Shown: positions 53,878 through 63,060, counted from the first letter of the stretch. The stretch: DNA of 64,000 nucleotides from Natronosalvus amylolyticus (GCF_024298845.1 NZ_CP101156.1:1922001-1986000), one strand, 5' to 3'. Made by a program: numbers and translations. The notes: generated from the letters alone by a model not told the origin.

Positions 53878-55278
53878 ATGAGTGAAGAGCCCCCACCTGA
53901 CAACCGGACTGTCACCGAGGAGGCCACGAAACACGAGGAGGGGACCGAACTAGAGCGAACCATCGGCCTCACCGGTGGACTCACCATCGGTATCGGAACG
54001 ATGATCGGGGCCGGGATATTCGTCTTTCCAGGGCTGGCAGCCGGCGAGGCAGGCCCCGCCGCGATGGGGTCGTTTGCCATCGGGGCAGTGATCGCCTTAC
54101 TCGTCGCGATCCCGACGGCCGAACTCGCCACCGCGATGCCCAGAAGCGGCGGCGGCTACTTTTTCATCTCGCGAGGTATGGGCACCGCCTTCGGCGCCAT
54201 CGTCGGCATCAGTCTGTGGCTCGGCCTGGTCTTCGCCTCGGCGTTTTACCTCGTCGGCTTCGGGGAGTACGCCGTTGCCGTCTTCCTCGAGATGGGGATC
54301 GACATCGGCAACCGCGCCCTGTTCGTCGCCGGGCTGGGCGTCCTCGGGGCGGTCGGTCTGACGGCAATGAGTATGGGCGGGACCGAAAACACCGCTACGC
54401 TCCAGAACGCCATCGTCTCGTTGTTGCTCGTCATCCTCTCGATTTTCCTCCTGTATGGCATCCTTGACAGCGTCGGCGTCTTCGGCCGAGAGACGGTCCC
54501 CGAAGCGTTCGCGCCCGATGGGTACTTTCCGGTGTTGACGACGGCCGCCCTCGTCTTCACGTCGTACCTCGGCTTCGCGCAGGTCGCCACCGTCGCCGGC
54601 GAAATCAAAGATCCCGGACGTAACCTCCCGCTCGCGATGGTCGGTTCCGTGGTCATCGTCGGCGTCTTTTACGTACTCACCATCTTCGTCGCCACCAGCG
54701 CCCTCGGGACCGGCGAGCTCGAGCGGGCCGGCGAAACCGCCATCGTCGAAGTCACTCGCGAGTTCTTCGGTCTACCCGGTGCCGTCGCCATTCTCATCGC
54801 GGGCTTGCTCGCCACCGTCTCGAGTGCGAACGCCTCGATTCTGTCGGCCTCGCGAGCCCTGTACGCGACGAGTCGGGATGCCCTCGTTCCGCCACAGGCG
54901 AGTCGCGTCAACCTCAAATACGGCACGCCACACATCGCGCTAGCGCTCGTTGGCGGCCCCGTCATCGTGCTGGTCGCTACCGGCCAGACCGAACTGCTGG
55001 CAGAGGTCGCTTCCTTCCTGCATCTGGTGATGTACGGTCTGATCTGTGTCGCCTTGCTCGTGATTCGACGCGAGGATCCTGACTGGTACGACCCAACGTT
55101 CGTGACGCCTGGGTATCCGTTCGTGCCCGTGATCGGTGCGCTCTCGAGTTTCGGGCTCATCGCGTTCATGGACAGGCTCTCCCAGGCAATCGGCATCGTG
55201 GTCATGATCGGGGCCGCCGTGTGGTACCTCTATTACGCTCGAGACGTATCGCTACGAGGAGGGGTCACCGATGTCTAA
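53878..55278 (+). CDS. APC-superfamily amino-acid permease
   Basis: A 466-residue transporter with about twelve helices. The start of helix 1, [16 protein letters not shown], is the signature substrate-binding unwound region of APC/LeuT-fold amino-acid permeases; the second is [16 protein letters not shown]. The ATG at 53878 gives the acidic N-terminus [20 protein letters not shown]. It overlaps the downstream universal-stress gene by 8 nt, so the two are coupled. In related permeases the UspA domain is fused at the C-terminus. Substrate unknown. Confidence 0.92.
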   Translation: MSEEPPPDNRTVTEEATKHEEGTELERTIGLTGGLTIGIGTMIGAGIFVFPGLAAGEAGPAAMGSFAIGAVIALLVAIPTAELATAMPRSGGGYFFISRGMGTAFGAIVGISLWLGLVFASAFYLVGFGEYAVAVFLEMGIDIGNRALFVAGLGVLGAVGLTAMSMGGTENTATLQNAIVSLLLVILSIFLLYGILDSVGVFGRETVPEAFAPDGYFPVLTTAALVFTSYLGFAQVATVAGEIKDPGRNLPLAMVGSVVIVGVFYVLTIFVATSALGTGELERAGETAIVEVTREFFGLPGAVAILIAGLLATVSSANASILSASRALYATSRDALVPPQASRVNLKYGTPHIALALVGGPVIVLVATGQTELLAEVASFLHLVMYGLICVALLVIRREDPDWYDPTFVTPGYPFVPVIGALSSFGLIAFMDRLSQAIGIVVMIGAAVWYLYYARDVSLRGGVTDV

Positions 55279-56038
55279 CGCTCCACACCGGGTGCTGGTG
55301 CCGGTCGAGATACTTCGCGGCCAGATGGTGCCCGAAACGATAGTCGAAACGTTCAGTTCCGTCCCGGTAGTCCTGCTTGGCTACCACGAACTTCCCGACC
55401 AGACGGCACCGAGTCAGGCACGAAATCAGTTCGAAGACAAAGCACAGGACGAACTCGACGCCCTCGTCACCGCGTTCGAAAACGCCGGTGGCGACGTCAC
55501 GAAACGGCTGGTGTTCACCCACGACGCCATGAAAACGTTCGAGCGCCTCGCCGTCGAACACGCCTGCGATTCGGTCCTGTTGTTGAACCCCGCGCCAATT
55601 CTCGATGACGTCCTCGTCCCGATTCGTGGCGACGTCAACGTCGAACACATCGCCAGACTCGTGGGGTCCGTCGCCGCTGGCACGGATATTGCAATAACCC
55701 TCTTACACGTTGCCAGCGACGACGACGACGGACGGGCCGTCGGCGAGAGCCTGCTCGAGGAAGCCACAGCAACCCTCGAAGAGACGGGCGTCCACCGGTC
55801 CCGCGTCACGCAATCGGTCGTCGTCGACGACGACCCGCTCGAGGTGATCCTCGAGGCAGCCGACGACCACGACCTCGTCGTCCTCGGCGAGGACCGACCC
55901 TCCGTTCGCGAACTGATCTTCGGTGAAACCTCCGAGATCGTCGCCGAGCAGGCCGTCTGTCCCGTACTGGTCGTCAGACGCCGGTATCTCGAGTCGAACG
56001 GTGAGAACGCCTCGAGTAGCGGAGTCGACGGTCAGTAA
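55271..56038 (+). CDS. Universal stress protein (UspA), tandem domain, coupled to the permease
   Basis: A 255-residue cytoplasmic protein with a degenerate first Usp-like domain (about 7-110) and a second, better conserved Usp domain (about 115-235) ending [18 protein letters not shown], with an ATP-loop-like [15 protein letters not shown] segment. It starts inside the last codons of the APC permease. The arrangement suggests it regulates the permease; in related systems the Usp part binds ATP or AMP. The acidic tail is typical for haloarchaea. Confidence 0.88.
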   Translation: MSNAPHRVLVPVEILRGQMVPETIVETFSSVPVVLLGYHELPDQTAPSQARNQFEDKAQDELDALVTAFENAGGDVTKRLVFTHDAMKTFERLAVEHACDSVLLLNPAPILDDVLVPIRGDVNVEHIARLVGSVAAGTDIAITLLHVASDDDDGRAVGESLLEEATATLEETGVHRSRVTQSVVVDDDPLEVILEAADDHDLVVLGEDRPSVRELIFGETSEIVAEQAVCPVLVVRRRYLESNGENASSSGVDGQ

Positions 56039-56150
56039 CGACGTGACCGGGTACTGAAAAACCGAACCCGAGGAACGTTTTCGGCGACGCTGGTCGACAT
56101 CACTCGAGAGACTCGCCACTCGGCGTCTCGACACTCTCCATTCCTGGCCA

Positions 56151-56708
56151 CTATTCCGCTTCATCGAACGGGGCCGTCGCGTCTCGAGCCTCCGGCGTTA
56201 CCTCGACGAACAGTGAAAATACTGCCCCGAGGACGAGCCCCCACAGCAGGTGCCCGATCAGACTCTCGAACGCGACCGTCGGGAAGGTCGTGTCGGACAT
56301 CCCAGTGACGGTAATCCAGAACGTCTGGGCGATCACTGGCAGCAGTGCCCAGATTGCGAGGCCGTAGACGACGCCCGCCATCGTGATCCGAGCGCCAGGT
56401 CCCAGTGCCGCCAGCGCATCCGTCTCGACGGCCGCGGTGATCGTCCCCAACACGACCGGCCGGCTGATGAGAAGGCCGAACCCGATGCCGAGTACGAGGC
56501 CGTGCAGCAGGTGGAACCCCCATCCGACTGTTCCCGGCTCGAGGCCGTAGATGGCCGGTATCGTCTCGGTAATGATCGTCGGGTCGATCAGCCACAACAG
56601 CCCGCCAAACAGTGCCGTGCTGAATATCCCGCCGCCCGCGCCGCCGACCAGCCAGTAGAACCGACCACCGTAGCCATACGCCGCCACGCTGTCAGTCGCT
56701 GTCGTCAT
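56151..56708 (-). CDS. Membrane protein of unknown function (about five helices)
   Basis: A 185-residue polytopic membrane protein. It starts MTTATDSVAAYGYGGRFYWL; helices are rich in Gly and Ile, with HLLHGLVLGIGFGLLI and IGHLLWGLVLGAVFSLFVE near the ends, and the C-terminus is acidic (DATAPFDEAE). Two His residues in similar HLL-G-VLG contexts suggest an internal duplication. I do not recognise a named family. Convergent with the Usp gene. Confidence 0.7.
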   Translation of the reverse strand: MTTATDSVAAYGYGGRFYWLVGGAGGGIFSTALFGGLLWLIDPTIITETIPAIYGLEPGTVGWGFHLLHGLVLGIGFGLLISRPVVLGTITAAVETDALAALGPGARITMAGVVYGLAIWALLPVIAQTFWITVTGMSDTTFPTVAFESLIGHLLWGLVLGAVFSLFVEVTPEARDATAPFDEAE

Positions 56709-56901
56709 GGTGTCGCCGGACTACATCGACTCGAGGGAAAGATCTGTGGGGCGTCTTCTGCAAGGGATATGTGTGGGACGAGCGATTGGGACCGAAGAAT
56801 GTTGACAGCACAATGTTCACCAATTATTTGTCAGCACGTGGTATCGTCAAACGCCACAGCACCATGTCACAAAATTACACGCTATGCGGAGACCGATAAC
56901 G

Positions 56902-57243
56902 ATGGCATCCGCAATCGAAACACTCGACCTGGAAAACGACCTCGTTCAGTGGTTCGCCACGGAAGCGGTGAAAGTCGGCATGGGGTCACCACTCCGTGAT
57001 TCGATTCTCGAGGCTGTCGAAGAAACGACCGGCGAAACGCTCGAGACAGACCCACGAACGCCTGAAACAGACCCAGACAGGGCGGAAGAGCCACTCGAGG
57101 AGGCGGATACAGACGACTCGGTGGCCGAGGAGGAGAAAGACCGGCTCACCATGTTGTTGCAGGGAGGAACCGTTTTTCTCGTGCTGTTCGTCGTCCTGTA
57201 CGTCGTCCTGAGACGATTGACCAGGAGTGAATCGACGACGTGA
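56902..57243 (+). CDS. Tail-anchored hypothetical protein
   Basis: A 113-residue protein: a soluble N-terminal part (about 1-45, ENDLVQWFATEAVKVGMGSP), an acidic Thr/Asp/Glu-rich disordered linker (about 46-85), and one C-terminal hydrophobic helix ending in basic RRLTRSES. It should be anchored by its tail with the acidic part in the cytoplasm. The ATG at 56902 is preferred because AAAATTACAC lies about 27 nt before it; an ATG 18 bases upstream is possible. No family recognised. Confidence 0.6.
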   Translation: MASAIETLDLENDLVQWFATEAVKVGMGSPLRDSILEAVEETTGETLETDPRTPETDPDRAEEPLEEADTDDSVAEEEKDRLTMLLQGGTVFLVLFVVLYVVLRRLTRSESTT

Positions 57244-57292
57244 ACCGGGCTCCGATTTCTCGTTGAACGGTACGAGACGACAACAGTCGGTA

Positions 57293-57982
57293 TTAGTCGG
57301 TCACCGAGACGCCGCCGAAAGCGGCAAAGCCGGTCACGACGAGATCGACTTCCTCGTGTTCACCGTCACGGCGAGGACGGTCGTCAGAGGCCCCACCTAA
57401 CACGGGTAAGACGTCCATCTGGACCTTCCACTCGCGGGGAACGATAATGTCCACACCACCGAACATGGCGACGGCATTGATCCGTGCCGGACGGTCCACG
57501 ATTTCGGCATCCCGAAGGTCGAGTTCAGTCCCTCCGAAGACAGCGGTCAGTTCTGCCCCAGTGAAGGCCTTCGAACTGTTTCGTTTTTCGTTGCTGCCGA
57601 ACGCGGCGAACGCGGACGTGAAGACGTCGTCAGTCTGGTGGACTCGCGATCGGTACTGGCCGAGCACGATCGAGAGCCCAAACGCGATGACGAGGACTGG
57701 CCAGTAGACGACGACCTGTTCGACGGTGGCGTAACCGAGCGCGATCACCTGTGCCGCACCGGCGATACCGATCAACACGACGGGGCCGACGACGTTCCGG
57801 AAGCGACTCTGGACGAGTGCCCAGACGCCAACGGCGACGAACAGCAGCGGAACGTACAGCAATACGTTCCGCGTCGGGAAGACGCCAGTCGACTGCAACA
57901 GGAGCAATATTCCGACCAGTACAACGATAACACCGAGGATAAACTGGCTGGTTGGGAGCCGACGTGAGGATATCGTAGACAT
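57293..57982 (-). CDS. LiaF/DUF1707-like membrane-stress protein
   Basis: A 229-residue protein: three to four N-terminal hydrophobic helices (about 14-105), then a beta-rich C-terminal domain with repeated FAAFGS, AVFGG and AMFGGVDI motifs (about 120-229). This resembles the C-terminal domain of LiaF and other cell-wall-active-antibiotic-response proteins. In bacteria, LiaF restrains a two-component system; here no such system is adjacent. Stands alone. Confidence 0.78.
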   Translation of the reverse strand: MSTISSRRLPTSQFILGVIVVLVGILLLLQSTGVFPTRNVLLYVPLLFVAVGVWALVQSRFRNVVGPVVLIGIAGAAQVIALGYATVEQVVVYWPVLVIAFGLSIVLGQYRSRVHQTDDVFTSAFAAFGSNEKRNSSKAFTGAELTAVFGGTELDLRDAEIVDRPARINAVAMFGGVDIIVPREWKVQMDVLPVLGGASDDRPRRDGEHEEVDLVVTGFAAFGGVSVTD

Positions 57983-58339
57983 GAGAGAGTATACGATACG
58001 AACGGAGAAATACTATTCAGTCCGTTCCCGCCACCGGAGAATCAAAACGCCATGATCCCGACGCCCCCTACGGGTGAACACTCGAGCGAACTGCTCGCTA
58101 ACGTGGGCTCCACAGTGAAGACACGTCGAGTTCGCCTCGAGGCCACCGTGACTTACCGCCACGCAGACCACCCCATTTCGGCTACGAATTTCGCACGACA
58201 GCGACGACCCCCAAACAGTGACTGGTTCGGCTCCGGTTCAGACTCCGCTCGAGTTACAATAGAATTCGCTATCTCTGGGTTGGTGAATCCGTCAAAAACA
58301 GCCGATTCGATATCGGCCACACTACAGGTTTTTTGCGGA
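57983..58339. other. Intergenic region with a small zinc-finger-like frame
   Basis: 357 bp between the LiaF-like gene and tRNA-Met. The only gene-like signal is the short minus-strand frame at 58013-58162, listed separately. No other feature was recognised. Confidence 0.45.
58013..58162 (-). pseudogene. Probable remnant of a small zinc-finger gene
   Basis: A 49-residue frame (GTG start at 58162) contains STCLHCGAHVSEQFARVF, the N-terminal CxxC half of a short haloarchaeal zinc-finger family (DUF7563-like, from memory). The second CxxC expected about 15-20 residues later is missing, and the frame becomes Arg-rich. Another frame continues as SPVGGVGIMAF before a stop. A frameshift or truncation is the best explanation; a sequencing error is possible. 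Confidence 0.35.
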
Positions 58340-58447
58340 TGGGCCCTGCCGGATTTGAACCAACGACCACTCGGTATCCCCCACCATCTCACATCGAGCA
58401 GACGGTGATATGAGCCGAGCGCTCTAACCAGACTGAGCTAAGGGCCC
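58340..58447 (-). tRNA. Elongator tRNA-Met (CAT) with a 33-nt intron
   Basis: On the minus strand the acceptor GGGCCCT pairs with AGGGCCC and the discriminator is A. The anticodon stem CTCGG/CCGAG and loop CTCATAA give anticodon CAU. A 33-nt intron lies between positions 37 and 38 at 58376-58408, starting TCACC and ending GGGGAT; its CACC and GGTG segments can pair, as expected for archaeal bulge-helix-bulge introns. The T-arm GGTTCAAAT is normal. An Ile tRNA with modified CAU cannot be ruled out from sequence alone, but the intron favours elongator Met. Confidence 0.92.
58376..58408 (-). other. tRNA-Met intron
   Basis: 33 bp removed by the archaeal splicing endonuclease. It sits one base 3' of the anticodon. 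Boundaries are set by requiring the five-base-pair anticodon stem and a seven-base loop. Confidence 0.85.
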
Positions 58448-58475
58448 GTACGCGAAATAAAATCGGGCGGAGTAA

Positions 58476-59174
58476 TTAACGCTTGCTGTCTGTTTTCGGA
58501 TCTCCGAGCATCCCCGACCGATCACACTCGCGGTGTTCGGCGTACGCGAGGGTGTAATAATCGCGGTCAGCTAGCTCGCTCGGGTCGTCTGTGACGACCG
58601 TCTCCCCCTGCTCCATGAACAGCCGGCGACCAAACACGACGTCGTACCCGGCCGCCTCGAGTCCCCGCGCGGTTTCGGGTGCATCAGTAACCTTGAACAG
58701 AATCTGGCGGTCGGCAACCGTTGGGGCCGCACCGTCGGCCGCTTCGGCCAACGCGAGTTCGCTTCCGGCTTCGATTTCGATTCCCAGGGCCGTCGCGAAC
58801 GCGGTGACGGAGCTCACGCCGGGAACGACCTCGAGGTCGACCTCGGGATGGTCGCGCTCGAGGGTCCGTCGGAGGTGACCAAAGGTGGAGTAAACGTTCG
58901 GATCGCCGAGCGTGACGAACGCTACGTCACCCGTCTGCGCCTGTGGGGCGACGACGTCGGCGGCCTCGCGCCAGGCCGTCCGGAGGGTCTCGGGGTCTCG
59001 AGTCATCGGAAACTCGAGGTCGCCGATGCGCTCGTCGTCGACGTATTCGCGGGCGACCGACCGGGAGAGTCGGCCGGGCGAGTAGACGACGTCGACGGTC
59101 TCGAGCAATCGCTTCCCGCGGACGGTCACGAGGTCGGCCTGGCCGGGCCCCAGCCCGATGCCGTACAGCGTCAT
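58476..59174 (-). CDS. cbiL: Cobalt-factor II C20-methyltransferase
   Basis: A 232-residue SAM-dependent methyltransferase of the anaerobic cobalamin pathway that methylates C20 of cobalt-factor II. It begins MTLYGIGLGPGQADLVTVRGK, the signature of the precorrin methylase fold, and has GDVAFVTLGDPNVYSTFGHL and VVPGVSSVTAFATALG. Its start overlaps the moaB stop (ATGA). It is followed by tRNA-Met after 28 nt. No other cobalamin genes lie in the window on this side, so the main cluster is elsewhere or the gene is isolated. Confidence 0.92.
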   Translation of the reverse strand: MTLYGIGLGPGQADLVTVRGKRLLETVDVVYSPGRLSRSVAREYVDDERIGDLEFPMTRDPETLRTAWREAADVVAPQAQTGDVAFVTLGDPNVYSTFGHLRRTLERDHPEVDLEVVPGVSSVTAFATALGIEIEAGSELALAEAADGAAPTVADRQILFKVTDAPETARGLEAAGYDVVFGRRLFMEQGETVVTDDPSELADRDYYTLAYAEHRECDRSGMLGDPKTDSKR

Positions 59175-59761
59175 TGGTCGTCGGGCTCGAAGTCAGCGAG
59201 CGTCTGGGTGTCGGTCCCGACCCGGTGTTTGGTCGCCAGGCCTGCCAGGTGCGGGGCTTCGGGGACGATCAGTTTCTCGCAAGCAGTGCGACAGGCGTTG
59301 GTGCTCCCGGGGAGACAGAATACGGGGGTATCCGCGGCGATGCCCGCGGTTGCCCGGGAGGCCATCGCCCGCGTACCGACTTCGTCCCACGAGAGCGAGC
59401 GAAAGAGTTCGCCGAATCCGGGGAGTTCGCGTTCGAACAGCGCGCGGGTCGCCTCCGGCGAGACGTCGTCGGCGGTGACGCCCGTCCCGCCGGTCGTGAG
59501 CACCACGTCGATATCGGGCTGGACGACGAGGCTTCGAACGGCGGTTCGAATCGTCGCGTAGTCGTCCCGGACCAGTTCTCGAGCCCGTATTTCGTGCCCG
59601 TCGGCCTCGAAGCACTCGGCGATGGTGTCACCGCCAGGGTCTTCGGGCTCGCCCTCGGCCGTCGCCCGCGAGGTCGAGACGGTTACGATAGCGACGTGCA
59701 ATGGGTCGATGATATCGTGGCCATGCTCGTCGGTACTGCGTCGGTCGGTTGATTTTGTCAT
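59171..59761 (-). CDS. moaB: MoaB/Mog-family molybdenum cofactor protein
   Basis: A 196-residue MogA/MoaB-type protein that adenylates or binds molybdopterin. It has the VLTTGGTGVTADDVSPEA loop and VFCLPGSTNACRTACEKL near the C-terminus. An acidic, His-containing N-terminal extension precedes the fold. It is coupled to cbiL by an ATGA overlap and follows the two CobW genes on the same strand, 48 nt after the second. Confidence 0.9.
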   Translation of the reverse strand: MTKSTDRRSTDEHGHDIIDPLHVAIVTVSTSRATAEGEPEDPGGDTIAECFEADGHEIRARELVRDDYATIRTAVRSLVVQPDIDVVLTTGGTGVTADDVSPEATRALFERELPGFGELFRSLSWDEVGTRAMASRATAGIAADTPVFCLPGSTNACRTACEKLIVPEAPHLAGLATKHRVGTDTQTLADFEPDDQ

Positions 59762-59809
59762 AGATACTCTCTGGGTTCGGGGGCCTATAGTGATTGGTGG
59801 AACGCTCGG

Positions 59810-61117
59810 CTACCGGTTCGTCTCGCCGTCGTCCCGACTCGAGACGATGCGTCGTTCGTTCATGGCGGTTGGAGCCGGATTATCGAACGTCGACCAGTCG
59901 TCGTCCATCTCCGCGTCAGTGAGCAGGCACTCCTCGAGGCGTTCGATCACGGCCTCGAGATCGAGGTCGTGGCCGATAAGTGCGAGTCGGCTCTCGCGGT
60001 CACCCCACTGCTCGTCCCAGGCGAGATCGGGTTGCCCGGCGCGGTAAGTCTCTTGCTGGCGTTCGGAAAAGCTCGCTATCCAGCGGCCAGTGACCTCGAG
60101 GCTGGTCTCCGTGCCGGCCAGACTCGTCGTGATCGCCGCTCGTTCCCGCCCGGCGATCCAGGTGAGCCCTTTCGCCCGAACGAGTCCCGCGGGCGGGTTC
60201 TCGAGAAACGCGAGAAATCGTTCGGGATGGAACGGACGGACGCGGTGGAACGTTTCGACCGTGATGCCGTAGCGTTCGGGTGGGTGTGTGTGATCGTGGT
60301 CGTGGTCATCGTGGTCGTGGTCATCGTGGTCGTCCTGTTCATGCCCGTGTGCATGGCCCTCGTGCTCGTCACCACTCTTTGTGTGTTCGTGGCCGTCAGC
60401 GGCCGTCGATTCGATCGCTTGCTTCCAGCCAGCAGCCGCCCTCGCCGCCGAGAAGTCGAACAGTCCCGTCTCGAGCACGGCATCGGGCTCGAGGTCGCCG
60501 TACTCGGTGGTGACGACAGGGGCGTTCGGCTGAAGTGTCTCGAGGAGGGCGACGACGGCATCGCGTTCGGCCCCGTCCACGAGGTCGCACTTGTTGAGTA
60601 CCAGCAGGTCACAGAACTCGACTTGCTCGAGGAGGAGGTCAGCAAACGGCCGCGTACCATCTTCGTCGGGACCTTGCTGTGTTGGTTCGAGGTCGTCGCC
60701 GTCGACGAACGTGTCGTGGAACTGGCGAGCGTTGACGACGGTGACGATGGCGTCCAGGTCGTAGATGCCGCCAGGAGGGCCCCGGACGAACTGGTGAGCG
60801 ATGGGTTCGGGTTCGCCCACGCCAGAGGCCTCGACGATCAGGTACTCGAAATCGTAGCGCTTCCAGAGCCTGACCACCGACCGGGAGAGTTCGCCACCGA
60901 GGCTACAACAGATACAGCCGTTCTCGAGCGCCAGTACCTCCTCGCCGGTTTCGAGGTCGGTGTGTGCCTCCACGAGGTCCGCGTCGACGTTGACCGAGCC
61001 GACGTCGTTGACGACGACGGCGATTTCGCGGTCGCTCGCGCGCTCGAGAACCGTCGAGAGGAGGGTCGTCTTACCCGCACCGAGTGCGCCACAGAGGATC
61101 GTGACTGGAACTGCCAT
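59810..61117 (-). CDS. CobW/ZNG1-family metallochaperone GTPase with His-rich segment (second of pair)
   Basis: A 435-residue G3E GTPase. The P-loop is GALGAGKT (residues 10-17), the metal site ENGCICCSL (Cys68, 70, 71), and the Walker B/NKCD regions follow. A His/Asp-rich segment (about 246-285, for example HDDHDHDDHDHDHTH) precedes the C-terminal CobW domain. Such proteins deliver zinc, cobalt or nickel to targets. It starts directly after the stop of the partner gene with no gap. The His-rich stretch suggests metal buffering. Confidence 0.92.
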   Translation of the reverse strand: MAVPVTILCGALGAGKTTLLSTVLERASDREIAVVVNDVGSVNVDADLVEAHTDLETGEEVLALENGCICCSLGGELSRSVVRLWKRYDFEYLIVEASGVGEPEPIAHQFVRGPPGGIYDLDAIVTVVNARQFHDTFVDGDDLEPTQQGPDEDGTRPFADLLLEQVEFCDLLVLNKCDLVDGAERDAVVALLETLQPNAPVVTTEYGDLEPDAVLETGLFDFSAARAAAGWKQAIESTAADGHEHTKSGDEHEGHAHGHEQDDHDDHDHDDHDHDHTHPPERYGITVETFHRVRPFHPERFLAFLENPPAGLVRAKGLTWIAGRERAAITTSLAGTETSLEVTGRWIASFSERQQETYRAGQPDLAWDEQWGDRESRLALIGHDLDLEAVIERLEECLLTDAEMDDDWSTFDNPAPTAMNERRIVSSRDDGETNR

Positions 61118-62368
61118 CTAGTCGGTAGCGACGCCGAACTCACGTTTGTTTTCCGGTTCGGAGTCGGCATCCGATTCGCCAGCGGGTTCAGGTGGTTCGA
61201 AGGGGTCCGGATACGTCGACCAGGCTTCGTCCATCTCTCTGTCGGTGAGTAAACACGCATCGAGATCGTCGACGAAGGTGTCGTCGTCGAACGCTCGCCC
61301 GATAAAGACCAGACGAGTCATCCGATCACCCCACGTTTCGTCCCAGTCCGATTCGATCCCAGGACGCGCGGCAAAGAACTGCTCCCGTTTTGCTTTCGGG
61401 AGGGTAGCGATCCACTCGCCCGCCGGCCCCGCGCGAACGGACGTTCCCGCCTTGTCGACCCCCATCGCGACGTCCTCTCGCCCGGCGCTCCAGAAGTAGC
61501 CCTTCACGCGGACGAGTTCGTCGGGCAGTTGGGTGAGGGCGCTGGCGATTCGCTCCGGATGGAACGGGCGTTTTCGCTCGTAGACGAACGACGTCACGTC
61601 GTGTTCTTCCTGTGGGTCGTGGTGATGGTCGTGGTGGAGTTCGTGTTTCCAGCCGGCACCGCTCTGTGCGGCCTCGAAGTCGAACCGATCGGTCCCGAGT
61701 ATCTTCCCGGGGTCGATCCGGCCGAACTCCGTTCGAACGAGTTCCGCCCGGGGTTGGAGTTTCGAGAGGACCGCTTCGATCTCCTCGAGCGCGTCGTCGG
61801 GAACCAGGTCACACTTGTTGAGCAAAAGAACGTCACAGAACTCGATCTGATCGAGCAACACCTCCTCGGGGATACGGCCGGCTTCGGGCGCGAGTTCGTC
61901 GCTCGTCAGCGACGCACCCGAGTCGAACGACTCCCAGAACGCGTGGGCGTTCACGACGGTGACCATGGTATCGAGACGGTAGGTGTCAGTCGGGTCGAAC
62001 GCCGCGTCTTCGAATCCGAGGGCGAACGTCTGAGCGACCGGAATCGGCTCGGAGATACCCGACGATTCCACGAGCAAGTAATCGAAATCGCGTTGTTCCG
62101 CCAGTCGACCGACCTCCTCGAGCATATCTCCACGGAGACGGCAGCAGATACACCCGTTCGAGAGTTCGATAATCTCTTCGTCACCCCCAAGGTCCGTTTG
62201 TTGGGTGACGGCTTCGGCATCGATGTTTATCGAACCCATGTCGTTGACCACGACCGCCACCTCGTACCCGTGGTCAGCGGTCAGCACGTGGTTCAACGTC
62301 GTCGTCTTTCCCGCTCCGAGACTGCCACTGAGCACGGTGACCGGAATACGATTGTCACTTGCAACCAT
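61118..62368 (-). CDS. CobW/ZNG1-family metallochaperone GTPase (first of pair)
   Basis: A 416-residue G3E GTPase with P-loop GSLGAGKT (15-22), metal motif NGCICCRL (Cys73, 75, 76), LNKCDLV and a short His-rich loop HHDHHHDPQEEHD before the CobW domain. The ATG at 62368 (MVASDNRIPVTVLSG) is preferred over an upstream start, as GATTAATAAC lies about 27 nt before it. It is divergent from a NikR-type regulator with 91 bp between, so metal-dependent control is likely. Confidence 0.92.
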   Translation of the reverse strand: MVASDNRIPVTVLSGSLGAGKTTTLNHVLTADHGYEVAVVVNDMGSINIDAEAVTQQTDLGGDEEIIELSNGCICCRLRGDMLEEVGRLAEQRDFDYLLVESSGISEPIPVAQTFALGFEDAAFDPTDTYRLDTMVTVVNAHAFWESFDSGASLTSDELAPEAGRIPEEVLLDQIEFCDVLLLNKCDLVPDDALEEIEAVLSKLQPRAELVRTEFGRIDPGKILGTDRFDFEAAQSGAGWKHELHHDHHHDPQEEHDVTSFVYERKRPFHPERIASALTQLPDELVRVKGYFWSAGREDVAMGVDKAGTSVRAGPAGEWIATLPKAKREQFFAARPGIESDWDETWGDRMTRLVFIGRAFDDDTFVDDLDACLLTDREMDEAWSTYPDPFEPPEPAGESDADSEPENKREFGVATD

Positions 62369-62390
62369 ATTATGATGTTTACTGCAAGAG

Positions 62391-62434
62391 TTATTAATCC
62401 TTGTTTCTTCTAAAGTTGAAAGTAACAACTATTA
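62391..62434. promoter_or_regulatory. Divergent promoters and inverted repeat between cobW-like gene and NikR gene
   Basis: The leftward box GATTAATAAC (62391-62400, minus strand) and rightward AACTATTACC (62427-62436) flank AGTTG (62414-62418) and CAACT (62426-62430), an inverted repeat with a 7-bp spacer. The repeat lies between the two promoters, where the regulator could control both. Confidence 0.4.
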
Positions 62435-62459
62435 CCCCACCACTACTGAGTCCGACCGT

Positions 62460-62882
62460 ATGCCCGTCGTCAGCATCTCCATGCCCGACGAGTTGCTCGA
62501 GCAACTCGATACGTTCGCCGACCGCCACGAGTACACCGGCCGGAGCGAAGTCGTCCGAGAAGGAGCACGCTCATTGCTCGAAGAGTTCGAAGACGACCAC
62601 CCTACTTCTGAACCGCTCGCCGCCGTCATCACGATCCTGTACGAGTTTGGGTGCCAGTCCGTCGAGCACGAAGTCACTGGACTCCGACACGAGTACGAAG
62701 CCGCGATTGCGTCGAACACCCACAGTCACGTCGGCACCTACTGCCTCGAACTGTTCGTCCTCGAAACGAACCTCGAGAACATCGCACGGTTCGTCAACGA
62801 AGCGCGAGGCTACAGCGGTGTCGAAACAGTCGACTACTCCGTTCTCGAACTCGAAGAGGAGACAGCCATCGGTTTCCAGTGA
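62460..62882 (+). CDS. nikR: NikR-family metal-responsive regulator
   Basis: A 140-residue ribbon-helix-helix protein. The RHH domain is VSISMPDELLEQLDTFADRH (about 4-45), followed by a NikR/ACT-like metal domain. Ligands align as His77, His88, His90 and Cys95 (E. coli His76, His87, His89, Cys95), but the spacing from the second His to Cys is one residue shorter than in E. coli. The ATG at 62460 is 91 bp from the cobW-like start. Nickel, cobalt or zinc may be sensed. Confidence 0.85.
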   Translation: MPVVSISMPDELLEQLDTFADRHEYTGRSEVVREGARSLLEEFEDDHPTSEPLAAVITILYEFGCQSVEHEVTGLRHEYEAAIASNTHSHVGTYCLELFVLETNLENIARFVNEARGYSGVETVDYSVLELEEETAIGFQ

Positions 62883-63060
62883 CGGCGCTTTTTCGGCTGC
62901 CGTGTGTCGCTGAATGCGGGCAGTTTCATCGGCGAGGGCGGATGTACCTCCGGTAACGAGTGGAGCGCCACCGGTAACAGACGAATATATCGAAGGCTCC
63001 CGGCTCGAGTTCACACTCGCTGGCGGAGCCATCGCTTCGTGGGCAACGATACGAGAAAGG

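Noticed and set aside
58052-58408. Open frame on the plus strand overlapping tRNA-Met
   Set aside because: It runs into the tRNA gene and has no halophilic composition.
60246-60410. CAC/GTG-rich DNA repeat near 60.3 kb as a mobile or structural repeat
   Set aside because: It simply encodes the His/Asp-rich loop of the CobW-type GTPase.
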